A stretch of DNA of 64,000 nucleotides from Corynebacterium aurimucosum ATCC 700975 (GCF_000022905.1 NC_012590.1:806001-870000); one strand, 5' to 3'; counted from the first letter of the stretch, positions 39,988 to 48,893 are shown. Notes: generated from the letters alone by a model not told the origin. A program made the numbers and translations.

Positions 39988-40332
39988 ATGACTGACGCAC
40001 CTGCTTCGATTAACTCGCGCCGCGAACCATCGCCGCAAGAGTTCGTCGAGATGCGTGATAGCTCGCAGTTTTCTAAGCTGCGCGGCACATACCGCAAGTT
40101 CACCTTCCCCATGACTGTGGCGTTCTTTGTGTGGTACGTCCTCTACGTGCTGGCCGCCGTTTTTGCGCCAGACTTCATGGCTATTGAATTTGGGGGAGGC
40201 TGGAACGTCGGCCTCATCTTCGGCCTGGCCCAGTTCCTGACCACCTTCATCATCACGTATATCTACGTCAATTACGCCAATAAGAACATCGAGCCGCAGG
40301 CAGCGGCCATTCGGCAGGAACTGGAGGGCTAA
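39988..40332 (+). CDS. DUF485-type small membrane protein of monocarboxylate symporter
   Basis: 114 residues from the ATG at 39988 with AAGGAG 7 nt upstream. Two membrane helices (about residues 48-70 and 77-105) after a hydrophilic N-terminus, the DUF485 layout. Such genes stand directly before acetate/pyruvate symporter genes (as yjcH before actP in E. coli, and the small gene before mctC in C. glutamicum). Its role is probably to assist or regulate the symporter. Only three bases separate it from the symporter gene. Confidence 0.87.
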   Translation: MTDAPASINSRREPSPQEFVEMRDSSQFSKLRGTYRKFTFPMTVAFFVWYVLYVLAAVFAPDFMAIEFGGGWNVGLIFGLAQFLTTFIITYIYVNYANKNIEPQAAAIRQELEG

Positions 40333-40335
40333 ACC

Positions 40336-41982
40336 ATGCAGAACATTACCTTGGCCGCAGCGGAATCCTCCGCCGGCAACCCGATTCTGAATATTGCGGT
40401 CTTCGCCGCCTTCCTTATCGTCACGATGTACGTGGTGCTTCGCGCCGGTAAGTCCACCAAGGAAGCTTCTGATTTCTACACCGGTGGCGGTAGCTTCTCC
40501 GGCCGCCAGAACGGCCTGGCTATCTCCGGTGACTACCTGTCCGCCGCATCCTTCCTGGGCATCGTGGGTGCCGTCGCACTCAATGGCTACGATGGCTTCC
40601 TTTACTCGGTGGGCTTCTTCGTCGCCTGGCTCGTTGCGCTGATGCTCGTCGCCGAGCCGATGCGTAACGTCGGCCGTTTCACCATGGCGGACGTGCTGTC
40701 CTTCCGTCTCAAGCAGCGCCCGGTGCGCGTGGCGGCCGCGATCTCGACCCTGTTCGTCTCGCTGTTCTACCTCATCGCGCAGATGGCCGGCGCCGGCTCC
40801 CTGGTTGCCGTGCTGCTGGATATTCACGAGTTCAAGTGGCAGGCCGTTGTCGTCGGCATCGTGGGCATCCTCATGATCGTCTACGTCCTTGTCGGCGGCA
40901 TGAAGGGTACGACCTACGTGCAGATGATTAAGGCCGTGCTTCTGGTTACCGGTGTGGTCATCATGTGCATCCTGACCTTCGTCATGCTGAAGGGCGGCTT
41001 CAGCTCGCTCTTTACTCAGGCCATTGATATGCATGCCAACTCCGCGGCTATCAAGGAGGGTGGCTATGAGGCCTCCCAGATTATGGAGCCGGGTCTGAAG
41101 TATGGCAAGAACCTCACCACCAAGCTGGACTTCATCTCGCTGGGTATTGCCCTTGTGCTCGGTGTTGGTGGCCTGCCGCACGTTCTCATGCGCTTCTACA
41201 CGGTGCCGACCGCTACCGAAGCTCGCCGCTCCGTTACCTGGGCGATTGTCATCATCGGTGCCTTCTATCTCATGACTCTGGTTCTGGGCTACGGCGCTGC
41301 CGCCCTGGTTGGCCCGGACCGCATCCTTGCCGCACCGGGTGGTGCTAATTCCGCAGCACCGCTCCTGGCGCTGGAAATCGGTGGTTCCATCTTTATGGCG
41401 GTTATTTCCGCAGTGGCCTTCGCTACCGTTCTGGCTGTTGTCGCCGGCCTCGCCATCACCGCCTCGGCGTCCATCGCGCACGACATTTACCACTCCGTCA
41501 TCCGCAACGGTGAGTCCACCGAGGCTGAGCAGGTTCGCGTTTCCCAGATCACCGTGGTCGTCCTGGGCATTGTCTCCATCATCCTGGGCATTCTGGCCAT
41601 GACCCAGAACGTGGCCTTCCTGGTCTCACTGGCCTTTGCCGTGGCTGCCTCCGCCAACCTGCCGACCATCCTGTACTCCCTCTACTGGCGTCGATTCAAC
41701 ACCGCGGGTGCTGTGGCGTCGATGTACACCGGTGTTATCTCCTGCTTGGTGCTCATCTTCCTGTCCCCGGCAGTCTCCGGTACCCCGACCTCGATGTTCC
41801 CGAACGCTGACTGGTCCATCTTCCCGCTGTCCTCCCCGGGTCTGGTCACCATCCCGCTGGCCTTCTTCGCTGGCTGGATCGTCTCCATCATGACCCCGCC
41901 GGACAACCTGGAAGAGCTGTCCGCCGAGATGGAGGTTCGCTCCCTGACCGGCGTGGGTGTTGAGGCTCCAGTGGATCACTAA
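40336..41982 (+). CDS. mctC: Monocarboxylate (pyruvate/acetate/propionate) sodium-solute symporter
   Basis: 548 residues, SSS family with about 13 helices. 'SDFYTGGGSFSGRQNGLAISGDYLSAASFLG' is the opening motif of the ActP/MctC group (cation-binding helices 1-2), and 'GGLPHVLMRFYTVPTATEARRS' is the signature near helix 8. MctC of C. glutamicum takes up pyruvate, acetate and propionate. It is translated right behind the DUF485 protein, which completes the usual pair. The extracytoplasmic loop around residues 240-260 is hydrophilic. Confidence 0.92.
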   Translation: MQNITLAAAESSAGNPILNIAVFAAFLIVTMYVVLRAGKSTKEASDFYTGGGSFSGRQNGLAISGDYLSAASFLGIVGAVALNGYDGFLYSVGFFVAWLVALMLVAEPMRNVGRFTMADVLSFRLKQRPVRVAAAISTLFVSLFYLIAQMAGAGSLVAVLLDIHEFKWQAVVVGIVGILMIVYVLVGGMKGTTYVQMIKAVLLVTGVVIMCILTFVMLKGGFSSLFTQAIDMHANSAAIKEGGYEASQIMEPGLKYGKNLTTKLDFISLGIALVLGVGGLPHVLMRFYTVPTATEARRSVTWAIVIIGAFYLMTLVLGYGAAALVGPDRILAAPGGANSAAPLLALEIGGSIFMAVISAVAFATVLAVVAGLAITASASIAHDIYHSVIRNGESTEAEQVRVSQITVVVLGIVSIILGILAMTQNVAFLVSLAFAVAASANLPTILYSLYWRRFNTAGAVASMYTGVISCLVLIFLSPAVSGTPTSMFPNADWSIFPLSSPGLVTIPLAFFAGWIVSIMTPPDNLEELSAEMEVRSLTGVGVEAPVDH

Positions 41983-42031
41983 AACGCCTCAATCACACCG
42001 TTTCAGGCGGTAGAGGGTAGAATCAAACATC

Positions 42032-43054
42032 GTGTTTTACTCTCAGCCTTCTCACAGGGCGGCGTCAGCGCGAGCTGGCGCCGCCCTTCTGGCGTGCGTA
42101 CTCGGTGCAGCCTCACTAGTTGCGTGCTCGCCAGCGCACGAAGAAGACTCCACGGCTGGCGGTTCAGCGCAGACCAGCGCGCGCAAACCCGGTCCCATCA
42201 CGCATAGGAAGGGGCAGCTGCAGCTGGCCGCTGTCCCGGACTCAGTAGGTCAGTTCCTCAAGGGCGATGAGTCCAAGGCCATCACGTATTACCGCATTGA
42301 GACGGGCATGCACATGGGCTCGGCCACTGAACACCAGCCGCGCTATGCGTTGAGCCTGATCAAGCTCTACATAGCAACCTACGTGCTGGAACGCGGGTCC
42401 TTTGAGGACAAGTACGTAGCGCTGGATATGATTGCTGATTCTTCCGACGAGAGTGCTGCAAAACTCTTTGAGAAGTACCCGCGATCCATCGATGTCATCG
42501 CTAAGGAATATGGCTTGGAGTCCACGTCTGCAGGGGAGGACTGGGGACATTCCATGACCTCGACCTATGACGTGGTGCGGTTCATTGTTCAGCTCATGGA
42601 GGATGATCCGACGCACCCCGTGTTGGTGGCGATGTCCCATGCCGATGCCGTATCGGCCGACGGATATGAACAGAATTATGGCACCGCGAAGCTGAGTGAC
42701 GTCGTGGGCTCCAAGTGGGGATGGTCGGACAGTAAGGACCGCCATTCCTCGGTATCTTTTGGGGAGAACTTCGTTGTAGCTGCGTCCATCGAAGGCAGCG
42801 CTCAGGAGCTCACGTCCTATGTGCGCAAGGAAATCACCGGTAAGAACCTGGTGAAGGGCAACAACCTGAACAAGGAGGCGCTGGCTAATCCCGGTGCTGT
42901 TGCCACGCGCTTGACGACGTCCAGCGCTGCGCCCACTGCGACCTCCACGACGGCGACGTCGGCTGCCGCGACTTCTTCGGAGCCGTCTTCCTCTGCGCCG
43001 TCCTCTCAGACAACGCCGAGAACGTCGGCCTCGAAGACCCCCGGGGCGCGCTAG
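42032..43054 (+). CDS. Serine beta-lactamase-like lipoprotein (SxxK hydrolase fold)
   Basis: 340 residues from a GTG that lies 8 nt behind a TAGAAT -10, so probably a leaderless message. Lipobox SLVAC (Cys32). An SxxK motif SLIK (Ser108-Lys111) sits in 'PRYALSLIKLYIA', matching penicillin-binding/beta-lactamase folds; a KTG-equivalent 'GSKWGW' follows at about residue 229. Known corynebacterial homologues are annotated as hypothetical or beta-lactamase-related. The C-terminal 50 residues are low complexity (Ser/Thr/Ala/Pro). Whether it has peptidase or beta-lactamase activity is not known. It is convergent with the DUF1906 gene. Confidence 0.75.
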   Translation: MFYSQPSHRAASARAGAALLACVLGAASLVACSPAHEEDSTAGGSAQTSARKPGPITHRKGQLQLAAVPDSVGQFLKGDESKAITYYRIETGMHMGSATEHQPRYALSLIKLYIATYVLERGSFEDKYVALDMIADSSDESAAKLFEKYPRSIDVIAKEYGLESTSAGEDWGHSMTSTYDVVRFIVQLMEDDPTHPVLVAMSHADAVSADGYEQNYGTAKLSDVVGSKWGWSDSKDRHSSVSFGENFVVAASIEGSAQELTSYVRKEITGKNLVKGNNLNKEALANPGAVATRLTTSSAAPTATSTTATSAAATSSEPSSSAPSSQTTPRTSASKTPGAR

Positions 43055-43069
43055 AAGATCGCGCCCCGG
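43041..43069. terminator. GC-rich bidirectional hairpin between convergent genes
   Basis: CCGGGGCGCG (43041-43050) and CGCGCCCCGG (43060-43069) form a perfect 10-bp stem that includes the stop codon of the lipoprotein gene in its loop. No U-run follows. Confidence 0.6.
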
Positions 43070-43077
43070 GACGGCTA

Positions 43078-44004
43078 TTAGCCCATGGACTTGCGCACGG
43101 TGTTGAGGATATCCACCGCACCGTGCACCTGGTCATTGCTAATGGAAGAACCAGCAATGGTGATGCCATCACTGCTCACGCTGGAGCCGCGACCAGTGGG
43201 ATCCGGCAGGGTGATGTTGGGCAGCGGGATGTTGTCAGGCACGGTCGGGATGTCCTTGACCTTGGGCGACGTCACCGCGCCTTGGCCCGGGGTCCACTGG
43301 CCCCAGTCGTTTGCGTAGACGGTGTTGATATCGCAGGTCACGCCGTCGATGGTGGCTTGGTTCTTGGCTTTTTGGTGGATGGTGGTGCGCGGGTGAATCT
43401 TGCCGCCCGAGCCCCAATCGTGCATCCAGTAGAACTGGCCAATGCGGTCGTTGACGCACCAGTCGATGACGTTGTAATTGCCGTACACGCCGGTCTGGTA
43501 GCCGGCAGCGCTCAGCGCCGTCGAGAAGGCCTTGAGGTAAGGGCGGATTTGGTTCTCATACTGGGCGCGGGTGGGGTTGTCATCGATCGCGATGTAGATC
43601 GGGCGGCCCGTCGGCCCGCCCGCAGCCTTGTGAATAGCGATGGCCTGCGGGGCGTGGACGGCGGCACCTGCCGCACCGTTGAGCCAGTCGGCGGTGTCGG
43701 CGCGGCCAAACTGGTAAATGGAGGCGGTCTTCAGACCGACTGCGGCGTTGGCCTTCGTCTCCGCCAACGTGACGGGCTTGCCCTTCATCCAGTCAGCGCC
43801 CGGGCGGCGCTGGGAAACATAGCGGATGGCGCCGAGGTGGCCTGCGGCCTTGATTGCGCGCGCAGAAGGGACTCCCGCGGAGAAGTCAATGATGGTGCCT
43901 AAGGCCGGGCCCACGGCGAGCGCAGCGGGTGCGTGGCTGCCGATAGCACCGGCGGTCAGCGCGAGGGCGCCGGCCTTGATGAGCGAGCGGCGGGACAGGG
44001 ACAT
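43078..44004 (-). CDS. Tat-exported DUF1906 glycoside-hydrolase-like protein
   Basis: 308 residues. The N-terminus SLSRRSLIKAGALALTAGAI is a twin-arginine signal (SRRSLIK), with cleavage near ALA at residues 28-30. The mature part is a TIM-barrel-like DUF1906 domain ('GTIIDFSAGVPSARAIKAAG', 'GAIRYVSQRRPGADWMKGKP', 'IYIAIDDNP', 'GVYGNYNVIDW'), the same class as Rv2525c of Mycobacterium tuberculosis. Rv2525c is a Tat substrate whose loss alters cell-wall sensitivity. The last 60 residues are a separate Pro/Ser-rich tail. Probably acts on the cell wall or its glycans. Confidence 0.87.
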   Translation of the reverse strand: MSLSRRSLIKAGALALTAGAIGSHAPAALAVGPALGTIIDFSAGVPSARAIKAAGHLGAIRYVSQRRPGADWMKGKPVTLAETKANAAVGLKTASIYQFGRADTADWLNGAAGAAVHAPQAIAIHKAAGGPTGRPIYIAIDDNPTRAQYENQIRPYLKAFSTALSAAGYQTGVYGNYNVIDWCVNDRIGQFYWMHDWGSGGKIHPRTTIHQKAKNQATIDGVTCDINTVYANDWGQWTPGQGAVTSPKVKDIPTVPDNIPLPNITLPDPTGRGSSVSSDGITIAGSSISNDQVHGAVDILNTVRKSMG

Positions 44005-44129
44005 AATGGAGTTCTCCTAAAGGGCTGAATGCAACGATGCAGGCGAGGGTAAAGAAAGTATCTGGGATAACTTTAGTCACTATGGTCTAAAATTTCACCA
44101 CGGAGCCCCAAAGCGACGGAGGGATAAGT

Positions 44130-45131
44130 ATGGCTGAAGAGCTGAGAATGCGTTTCATTCAGGGAGACAGCGTTTTCCGGCTGAACCACCAGCAGTTCAG
44201 CGATGCTGAGGTGCAGGCGGTGCTTCGCGGCTACATCGAGAACTGTCGGCGGAACTCTCAGTGGATCCTCGATACCCGAGAAGAAGGAAACACCCTCGTG
44301 GTGGAGCATCTTTTCCCCGTGGAAGAGTTCATCGAGGCGAATAATGACCGCTTGCATATCGATGAGGCGTTCGTCGAGTCGCTGCCCCTGGCGTACCCGA
44401 TCGTGTTTGAGATCCGCTCTGGTTACCTGCGCGTCCACAAGCCGCTGGCAAATGAATACGGCGCTCTCCTGTCAGATTTCATTCGTGGCCTCTGGGAACT
44501 ATTGCTGCAAGGGCAGGTGAAATACCTGTGGGACCACGGCTTTGCACAGTGCGGTGGGGTGGGAACGATTCAGCTCAACGCCTATGGTCTGCTGGAGCCG
44601 GACGAGCCGCTCATTGGATTCTACCGCGTAGACGTCGACATGCAGCACGAGGCCTGGGTGTATATCACCCCGCAAGGGCTCATTCTGGTTTTTGACGATG
44701 GAGACGTCCTTGCCTTCGACAAGGTGGACATGCGCAATCCCTCGATTCCCTCTGGAGTCTTTAGTTTCAGCATGATCAAGGTCGATGTACTTCGGGCCGG
44801 AGGCAACCAGACCGTCAGAACCGCATTGAGCCCAAAGGACCTCGGGGAACTGGACCAGGCGCGGGCCGATATCCGCACGATGTTGTCCTCGCCGCATCAG
44901 GGGCAGCCGCGCCGCATGGTGGATCCGAACCCGCTTTCTTGGCTCGTGGTGGAAGGCGAAGAGCTGGGGTATATGGCGCAGGCGGATCTGGAGCGCTACC
45001 GCCGCCGGCGCAGCGATGCTGGGCGCAATCCCTTCGGGGATGGCTCCGACACTATGCAGCAAGCCATGGGCAACCCCTTCGCCGAATTGTGGGAGGAGAA
45101 CCCCTCGCGCAAGGACAACCCTTTCGCTTAA
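44130..45131 (+). CDS. Uncharacterised cytosolic protein with three NPF motifs
   Basis: 333 residues with GGAGGG ribosome binding site (about 44116-44121) before the ATG. No signal or membrane helix. The body reads as a compact alpha/beta protein ('VFRLNHQQFSDAEVQAVLRGYIENCRRNSQWILDT', 'GYLRVHKPLANEYGALLSDFIRGLWELLLQGQ', 'YITPQGLILVFDDGDVLAFDKVDM'). The C-terminal 35 residues contain NPF three times at residues 300-302, 315-317 and 330-332, exactly 15 apart. I do not recognise a family. It stands between the DUF1906 gene (divergent) and OsmC (convergent). Confidence 0.75.
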   Translation: MAEELRMRFIQGDSVFRLNHQQFSDAEVQAVLRGYIENCRRNSQWILDTREEGNTLVVEHLFPVEEFIEANNDRLHIDEAFVESLPLAYPIVFEIRSGYLRVHKPLANEYGALLSDFIRGLWELLLQGQVKYLWDHGFAQCGGVGTIQLNAYGLLEPDEPLIGFYRVDVDMQHEAWVYITPQGLILVFDDGDVLAFDKVDMRNPSIPSGVFSFSMIKVDVLRAGGNQTVRTALSPKDLGELDQARADIRTMLSSPHQGQPRRMVDPNPLSWLVVEGEELGYMAQADLERYRRRRSDAGRNPFGDGSDTMQQAMGNPFAELWEENPSRKDNPFA

Positions 45132-45162
45132 AGGGCTCTCCAGGCGTTTAAGGCGTGCAGCC

Positions 45163-45591
45163 TTAGGGCTGAGTCGTGCGGAACGTGACGTTGGTGGGGT
45201 TTTCTACCGTGCGGGACACGGTGCAGTCCTTCTCATGGGAGATGCGCACGAGGCGTTCCACCATGGACTGGGCCTGGCGGCCGGCGTCGGTATCGGGGAA
45301 GCGGAGGGAGAATTCCACGTTGACGTCGCTAAGCCTGGAGGCGCCGTCCTCGTTGACGCGGGTGCCTTCCACGTGGACGCCGAAAAGCTCCGGCTCCGTA
45401 CGCCGGGAGGTGACCACGTCGACGTCCACGGCCGAGCAGCCCGCCACGGCGGCAAGGAGTAACTCAACCGGGCTCAGCAGTCCCTCGCCCTGGCCAAACT
45501 CGAGGCTGGCTCCTGCAGCATTCGTAGCTCGGTAGTGGCCGGTATCTACGCGAGTGACGTCGACGTCATACTTCTTCGTGATGTTGCTCAT
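45163..45591 (-). CDS. OsmC/Ohr family peroxiredoxin-like protein
   Basis: 142 residues with the two redox cysteines of the family: Cys52 in 'AAVAGCSAVDVDVV' and Cys123 in 'SHEKDCTVSRTV'. The fold reduces organic hydroperoxides, often with mycothiol or lipoyl partners; the OsmC/Ohr split cannot be made by eye, but the spacing and the absence of the Ohr pattern (VCPYS) favour the OsmC type. It is convergent to the 333-residue gene and divergent from the metallophosphoesterase. Cytosolic. Confidence 0.88.
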   Translation of the reverse strand: MSNITKKYDVDVTRVDTGHYRATNAAGASLEFGQGEGLLSPVELLLAAVAGCSAVDVDVVTSRRTEPELFGVHVEGTRVNEDGASRLSDVNVEFSLRFPDTDAGRQAQSMVERLVRISHEKDCTVSRTVENPTNVTFRTTQP

Positions 45592-45717
45592 GAGCGTTCA
45601 TCCTAGCGGCGAGAAATCATTTAAACGCGCGTTCACGCAGTAGTTACGTGAGCGCAAGCTGTGGAGAATAACTTTCTTATGTCTCTTTTGGCTTTATTCA
45701 CTGTGATTGGAAGATCT

Positions 45718-47955
45718 ATGACTTCTCGCCGCCTGCTCGGCACCCTGGTTACCGCTTCGGTGGCCGGTACGTTCCTCGTTGCCCCTGCTTCTGCCGATGA
45801 GTCGGGGGAAGGCCTAGGTTCGCGCTTCAGCATCGGTGTGCTGCCGGATACTCAGTTCTATTCCCGTTATTCCACCCCGGAGACCGGCAACCTGGCCCAG
45901 GCGCGCTACGGCAGCGAGCCTTTCAAAGTGCAGACCGAGTGGCTGGTGAAGAACCAGGACGCGCTCAACATGGACTTCGCTACGCACCTTGGTGACGTGG
46001 TGGACCAGGCGGACGTTGAAGGGGAGTGGAAGGTCGCCGACGAGGCCATCAAGGTCCTCGATGATTCCAACCTCAACTACTCCATCCTGCCGGGCAACCA
46101 CGACATGGCCCAGGACGGCTCAGCACACCCGTTCAATGACTACTTCAGCGCCGAGCGCGCCAAGGCCGCCAACCCGGACACCTTCCAGGAGCGCCACACT
46201 GCGGTCAATAGCGATTCTGAGTATCACATTTTTGAAGCTGAGGGCCAGAAGTACCTGGTTCTGGCGCTGGGCTGGCGCGCGGACGATACGGCGCTGGAGT
46301 GGGCGCAGGGCGTTCTCGATGCGCACCCAGACCTCCCGGTCATCCTCACCAGCCACGAGGTGCTCAACATCGATGGCGCCGGTGAGGTCTTCTACTCCGA
46401 TGACTACGGCCAGGGTCTGTGGGACAAGTTCATTAAGAAGAACGACCAGATTTTCCTCACCATGGGCGGCCACCACCACGGCGCGGGCTACCGCGTGGAC
46501 AAGAACGATGCGGGCCACGACGTCATCGGCATCTTGCAGGATTATCAGATGGCCTATCAGGGCGGCAATGGCTTGCTCGGCGTGCTGGAGTTTGACCTCT
46601 CCGGCAACGAACTGGAGATGACCGCCCTGTCTCCGTGGGTGGCGCAGAAGCCGGCGGAGGAGCTCACGCAGTTCGACAAGCTCATCCTCGACGGCACGGG
46701 CGATAGCTACCATGTGCCGCTGAACTTCAAGGAGCGCTTCGCTGGCTTTGCTCCGGAGTGGACCATCGGTGATGAGAATGACCCAGACTTGGGGCAGAAG
46801 GCCCGCGACATCGCTGAGGAAGGCTACACCCCGTACACCATTCCGCAGGACCAGCTTCCGGAGGGCCCGAATGACTTTGTGAAGGCTGATGAGACCGTCT
46901 TCCACTGGCGCCCGGGCCAGACCAAGAACAAGGACGGCAAGCAGCTTGGCGACGGCGCCGTGGCCACCGAAGGTGCCATCATTCCGGATGCCTTCGGTTC
47001 CGACGGTGCCGGTGACCTCGTTCGCGAAGGTGGCCCTTCCAACCTGGGGGAGCGCATCACTTACACCAAGGATCACCACCCGCTGTCCTCTGATTCCGGC
47101 TCCCTCTACTGGTCCGACCCAGCCGGCAAGGCTGCGATGGCGGAGTTCCGATCCAAGGAAGGCGCTGAGATCAACAAGGTCGATACCTCCGCGGGCTACA
47201 CCTTCGAGTCCTTCGTGAAGATTCCGAAGGATTTCAACGGCTCTGAGCACGGCTGGGGGAGTGCGCTTTCCCGTGACTCCAGCATCGCTGAGCTTGTCGA
47301 CGGCTCTGATGACACCGACCCCACCGTCATGTTCGGCATCTCCAACCTGCGTGAGCTGCGCTGGTGGGCGGAGCCCAAGGAAGGCGAAGGCTCTACCGTT
47401 TGGTCCCACGAGGTTCCCACCGATGAGTGGATGCACATCGCCGTGGTGAACAAGTCGAATTCCGACACCGTAGAGATGTTCATCAACGGTGCTCCCATCC
47501 TGCGCAACGCCAAGGGCGCTGAGGGTCTCCTGCCGCGCGACCTGCAGTGGGTCATGGGCGCTGGTTTTGATAACCGCAAGCCGCAGGACCCGTGGTACGG
47601 CTGGATTGGTGAGACCCGCTTGACCCAGGGTGTTCTGGACTCCGACGAGTGGCTCACCGCCCGCCCTGCCGTGAAGGATGAGGAGCCGTCCTCTTCCGCG
47701 ACCACCTCCCCGTCTGAGTCGACTACCGAGCCGAGCACGCCCGCTAAGCCGACCAACACGAAGGAGCCTTCCGCCAGCGATATTGGCCAGGCCTTCTTCG
47801 CTGGCTCCAGCCGTGGCGCGAAGATTATCCTCCCCATCGTCGCCGTCATCGCAGCCGTCGGCGGCGCCGCCTACGCCCTTATCCCGACCATCAACCGACT
47901 CTTCGGCCTCAACATCCCGCAGCCGAAGCTGCCGAAGATTCCGGGCCTGAACTAG
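45718..47955 (+). CDS. Large exported metallophosphoesterase with LamG-like domain and C-terminal anchor
   Basis: 745 residues from the ATG at 45718 (the one that gives a clean signal peptide; cleavage near ASA at residue 26). Calcineurin-like metal motifs are all present: DTQFY at 44-48, GDVVDQ from 92, GNHDM at 126-130, 'ILTSHEV' and 'GGHHHGAG'. The middle region (about 450-640) resembles a concanavalin/LamG-type domain ('GYTFESFVKIPKDF', 'EWMHIAVVNKSNSD', 'WYGWIGETRLTQGVLDSDEW'). Then a Ser/Thr/Pro stalk and a C-terminal membrane helix ('IILPIVAVIAAVGGAAYALI') follow, ending in a basic tail. A surface phosphoesterase, perhaps with glycan binding. Confidence 0.87.
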   Translation: MTSRRLLGTLVTASVAGTFLVAPASADESGEGLGSRFSIGVLPDTQFYSRYSTPETGNLAQARYGSEPFKVQTEWLVKNQDALNMDFATHLGDVVDQADVEGEWKVADEAIKVLDDSNLNYSILPGNHDMAQDGSAHPFNDYFSAERAKAANPDTFQERHTAVNSDSEYHIFEAEGQKYLVLALGWRADDTALEWAQGVLDAHPDLPVILTSHEVLNIDGAGEVFYSDDYGQGLWDKFIKKNDQIFLTMGGHHHGAGYRVDKNDAGHDVIGILQDYQMAYQGGNGLLGVLEFDLSGNELEMTALSPWVAQKPAEELTQFDKLILDGTGDSYHVPLNFKERFAGFAPEWTIGDENDPDLGQKARDIAEEGYTPYTIPQDQLPEGPNDFVKADETVFHWRPGQTKNKDGKQLGDGAVATEGAIIPDAFGSDGAGDLVREGGPSNLGERITYTKDHHPLSSDSGSLYWSDPAGKAAMAEFRSKEGAEINKVDTSAGYTFESFVKIPKDFNGSEHGWGSALSRDSSIAELVDGSDDTDPTVMFGISNLRELRWWAEPKEGEGSTVWSHEVPTDEWMHIAVVNKSNSDTVEMFINGAPILRNAKGAEGLLPRDLQWVMGAGFDNRKPQDPWYGWIGETRLTQGVLDSDEWLTARPAVKDEEPSSSATTSPSESTTEPSTPAKPTNTKEPSASDIGQAFFAGSSRGAKIILPIVAVIAAVGGAAYALIPTINRLFGLNIPQPKLPKIPGLN

Positions 47956-47971
47956 TCCCGTACACCTTCCG

Positions 47972-48003
47972 TCCCCCGCTTCGCACTGAGACGGGGGATT
48001 TTT
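47972..48003 (+). terminator. Terminator of metallophosphoesterase gene
   Basis: TCCCCCG (47972-47978) and CGGGGGA (47992-47998) form the stem, followed by TTTTTG. Confidence 0.8.
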
Positions 48004-48035
48004 GCTGCTCGGCACGACCCGATTTCGGCCCCTGA

Positions 48036-48071
48036 TTGTTAGAAATATGGCTAGTTGTTAGAAATGTGGCT
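48036..48071 (+). repeat. 17-bp direct repeat, likely operator, before TetR gene
   Basis: TTGTTAGAAATATGGCT (48036-48052) and TTGTTAGAAATGTGGCT (48055-48071) are 16/17 identical and start 19 bp apart. They lie about 60-95 bp before the TetR start. Confidence 0.6.
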
Positions 48072-48132
48072 TGAGTGAATCGGCTTCGCAGTGTAGTCGA
48101 AGCTAATCCAGTTATGGACAAACTATTCTGGA

Positions 48133-48525
48133 ATGAGTAGTATGAAACTCATGGGACGGCCTCGTAAATTCAATGAAAAAGAAGTTCTCTCTGGCGCGAT
48201 CACGTTGTTTGGAAGGAGCGGATTCAATGCAGTGTCAGTGGACGTGGTGGTCAATCAACTGGGGCTTAACCGGTCCAGCTTCTACAACCTCTATGGCTCA
48301 AAGCATGGATTGTTTCGTGCTGCGGCAGAAACCGTGTGTGCTGAAGCTGAAGGCGGCCGAGTATCGGATGCTGCAAAGGACTTCGTGGTGGTGGCACTGG
48401 TTGAGGTGGCGCCAGTCAGTAAAGATTTACGCGAGCTTATTCAGCGAGCTTGTGAACTGTGCTTCGACAGTTCAGAAGCGCTAGGGAAGCACGTGCTGGC
48501 CCGTGCACAAGAAACCGAACACTAA
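48133..48525 (+). CDS. TetR family regulator, short (C-terminally truncated?)
   Basis: 130 residues; Met codons at 48133, 48142 and 48151 are all possible starts, the last giving the common MGRPRKF opening. The HTH 'VSVDVVVNQLGLNRSSFYNLYGSKHGLFRAA' is typical. The length is about 60 residues short of usual TetR proteins, so most of the ligand domain is missing. The ribosome binding site of the next gene overlaps its end, so the two are co-transcribed. Direct repeats upstream may be its operator. Confidence 0.72.
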   Translation: MSSMKLMGRPRKFNEKEVLSGAITLFGRSGFNAVSVDVVVNQLGLNRSSFYNLYGSKHGLFRAAAETVCAEAEGGRVSDAAKDFVVVALVEVAPVSKDLRELIQRACELCFDSSEALGKHVLARAQETEH

Positions 48526-48536
48526 GGAGAACCATC

Positions 48537-48893
48537 ATGAACAACAAACTCACTCTGACAGATGCTGAGCTCATCGTCGAACCTCTCGGGCTAGACAAGC
48601 TTTGGTCTCTGACCGGCAGCATCACGATTCCGTGGGAGCATGTGCGCGGCGCTACTCATGACCCCGGCATGAAGCACGAACCAAAAGGTTTCCGTGCGCC
48701 GGGGCTGCGCAGTGGACAGAAGCTAGCGGGCACCTTCCACGCGGATGGTGGCCGACAATTCTGGAACGTCAGCGGCTATGAGAATGCCGTTGTCATTGAG
48801 CTCAAGGAAGAGCACTTCGATCGGCTCATCGTGTCCTTGGATAACCCGGCTGAATGTGTAGCGCGCATCAACGAAAAGGCTCAGGCCGCCTGA
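48537..48893 (+). CDS. Small protein of 118 residues with PH-like fold pattern, co-transcribed with TetR
   Basis: ATG at 48537 with AAGGAGA 6 nt before it. The beta-rich pattern 'LTLTDAELIVEPLGLDKLWSLTGSITIPWEHVRGATHDPG' followed by 'VVIELKEEHFDRLIVSLDNPAECVARIN' (helix at the end) is what bacterial PH-type or similar small barrels look like, but the match is only by eye. Known homologues carry no function. Its pairing with a TetR gene suggests that the two are regulated together. Confidence 0.65.
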   Translation: MNNKLTLTDAELIVEPLGLDKLWSLTGSITIPWEHVRGATHDPGMKHEPKGFRAPGLRSGQKLAGTFHADGGRQFWNVSGYENAVVIELKEEHFDRLIVSLDNPAECVARINEKAQAA

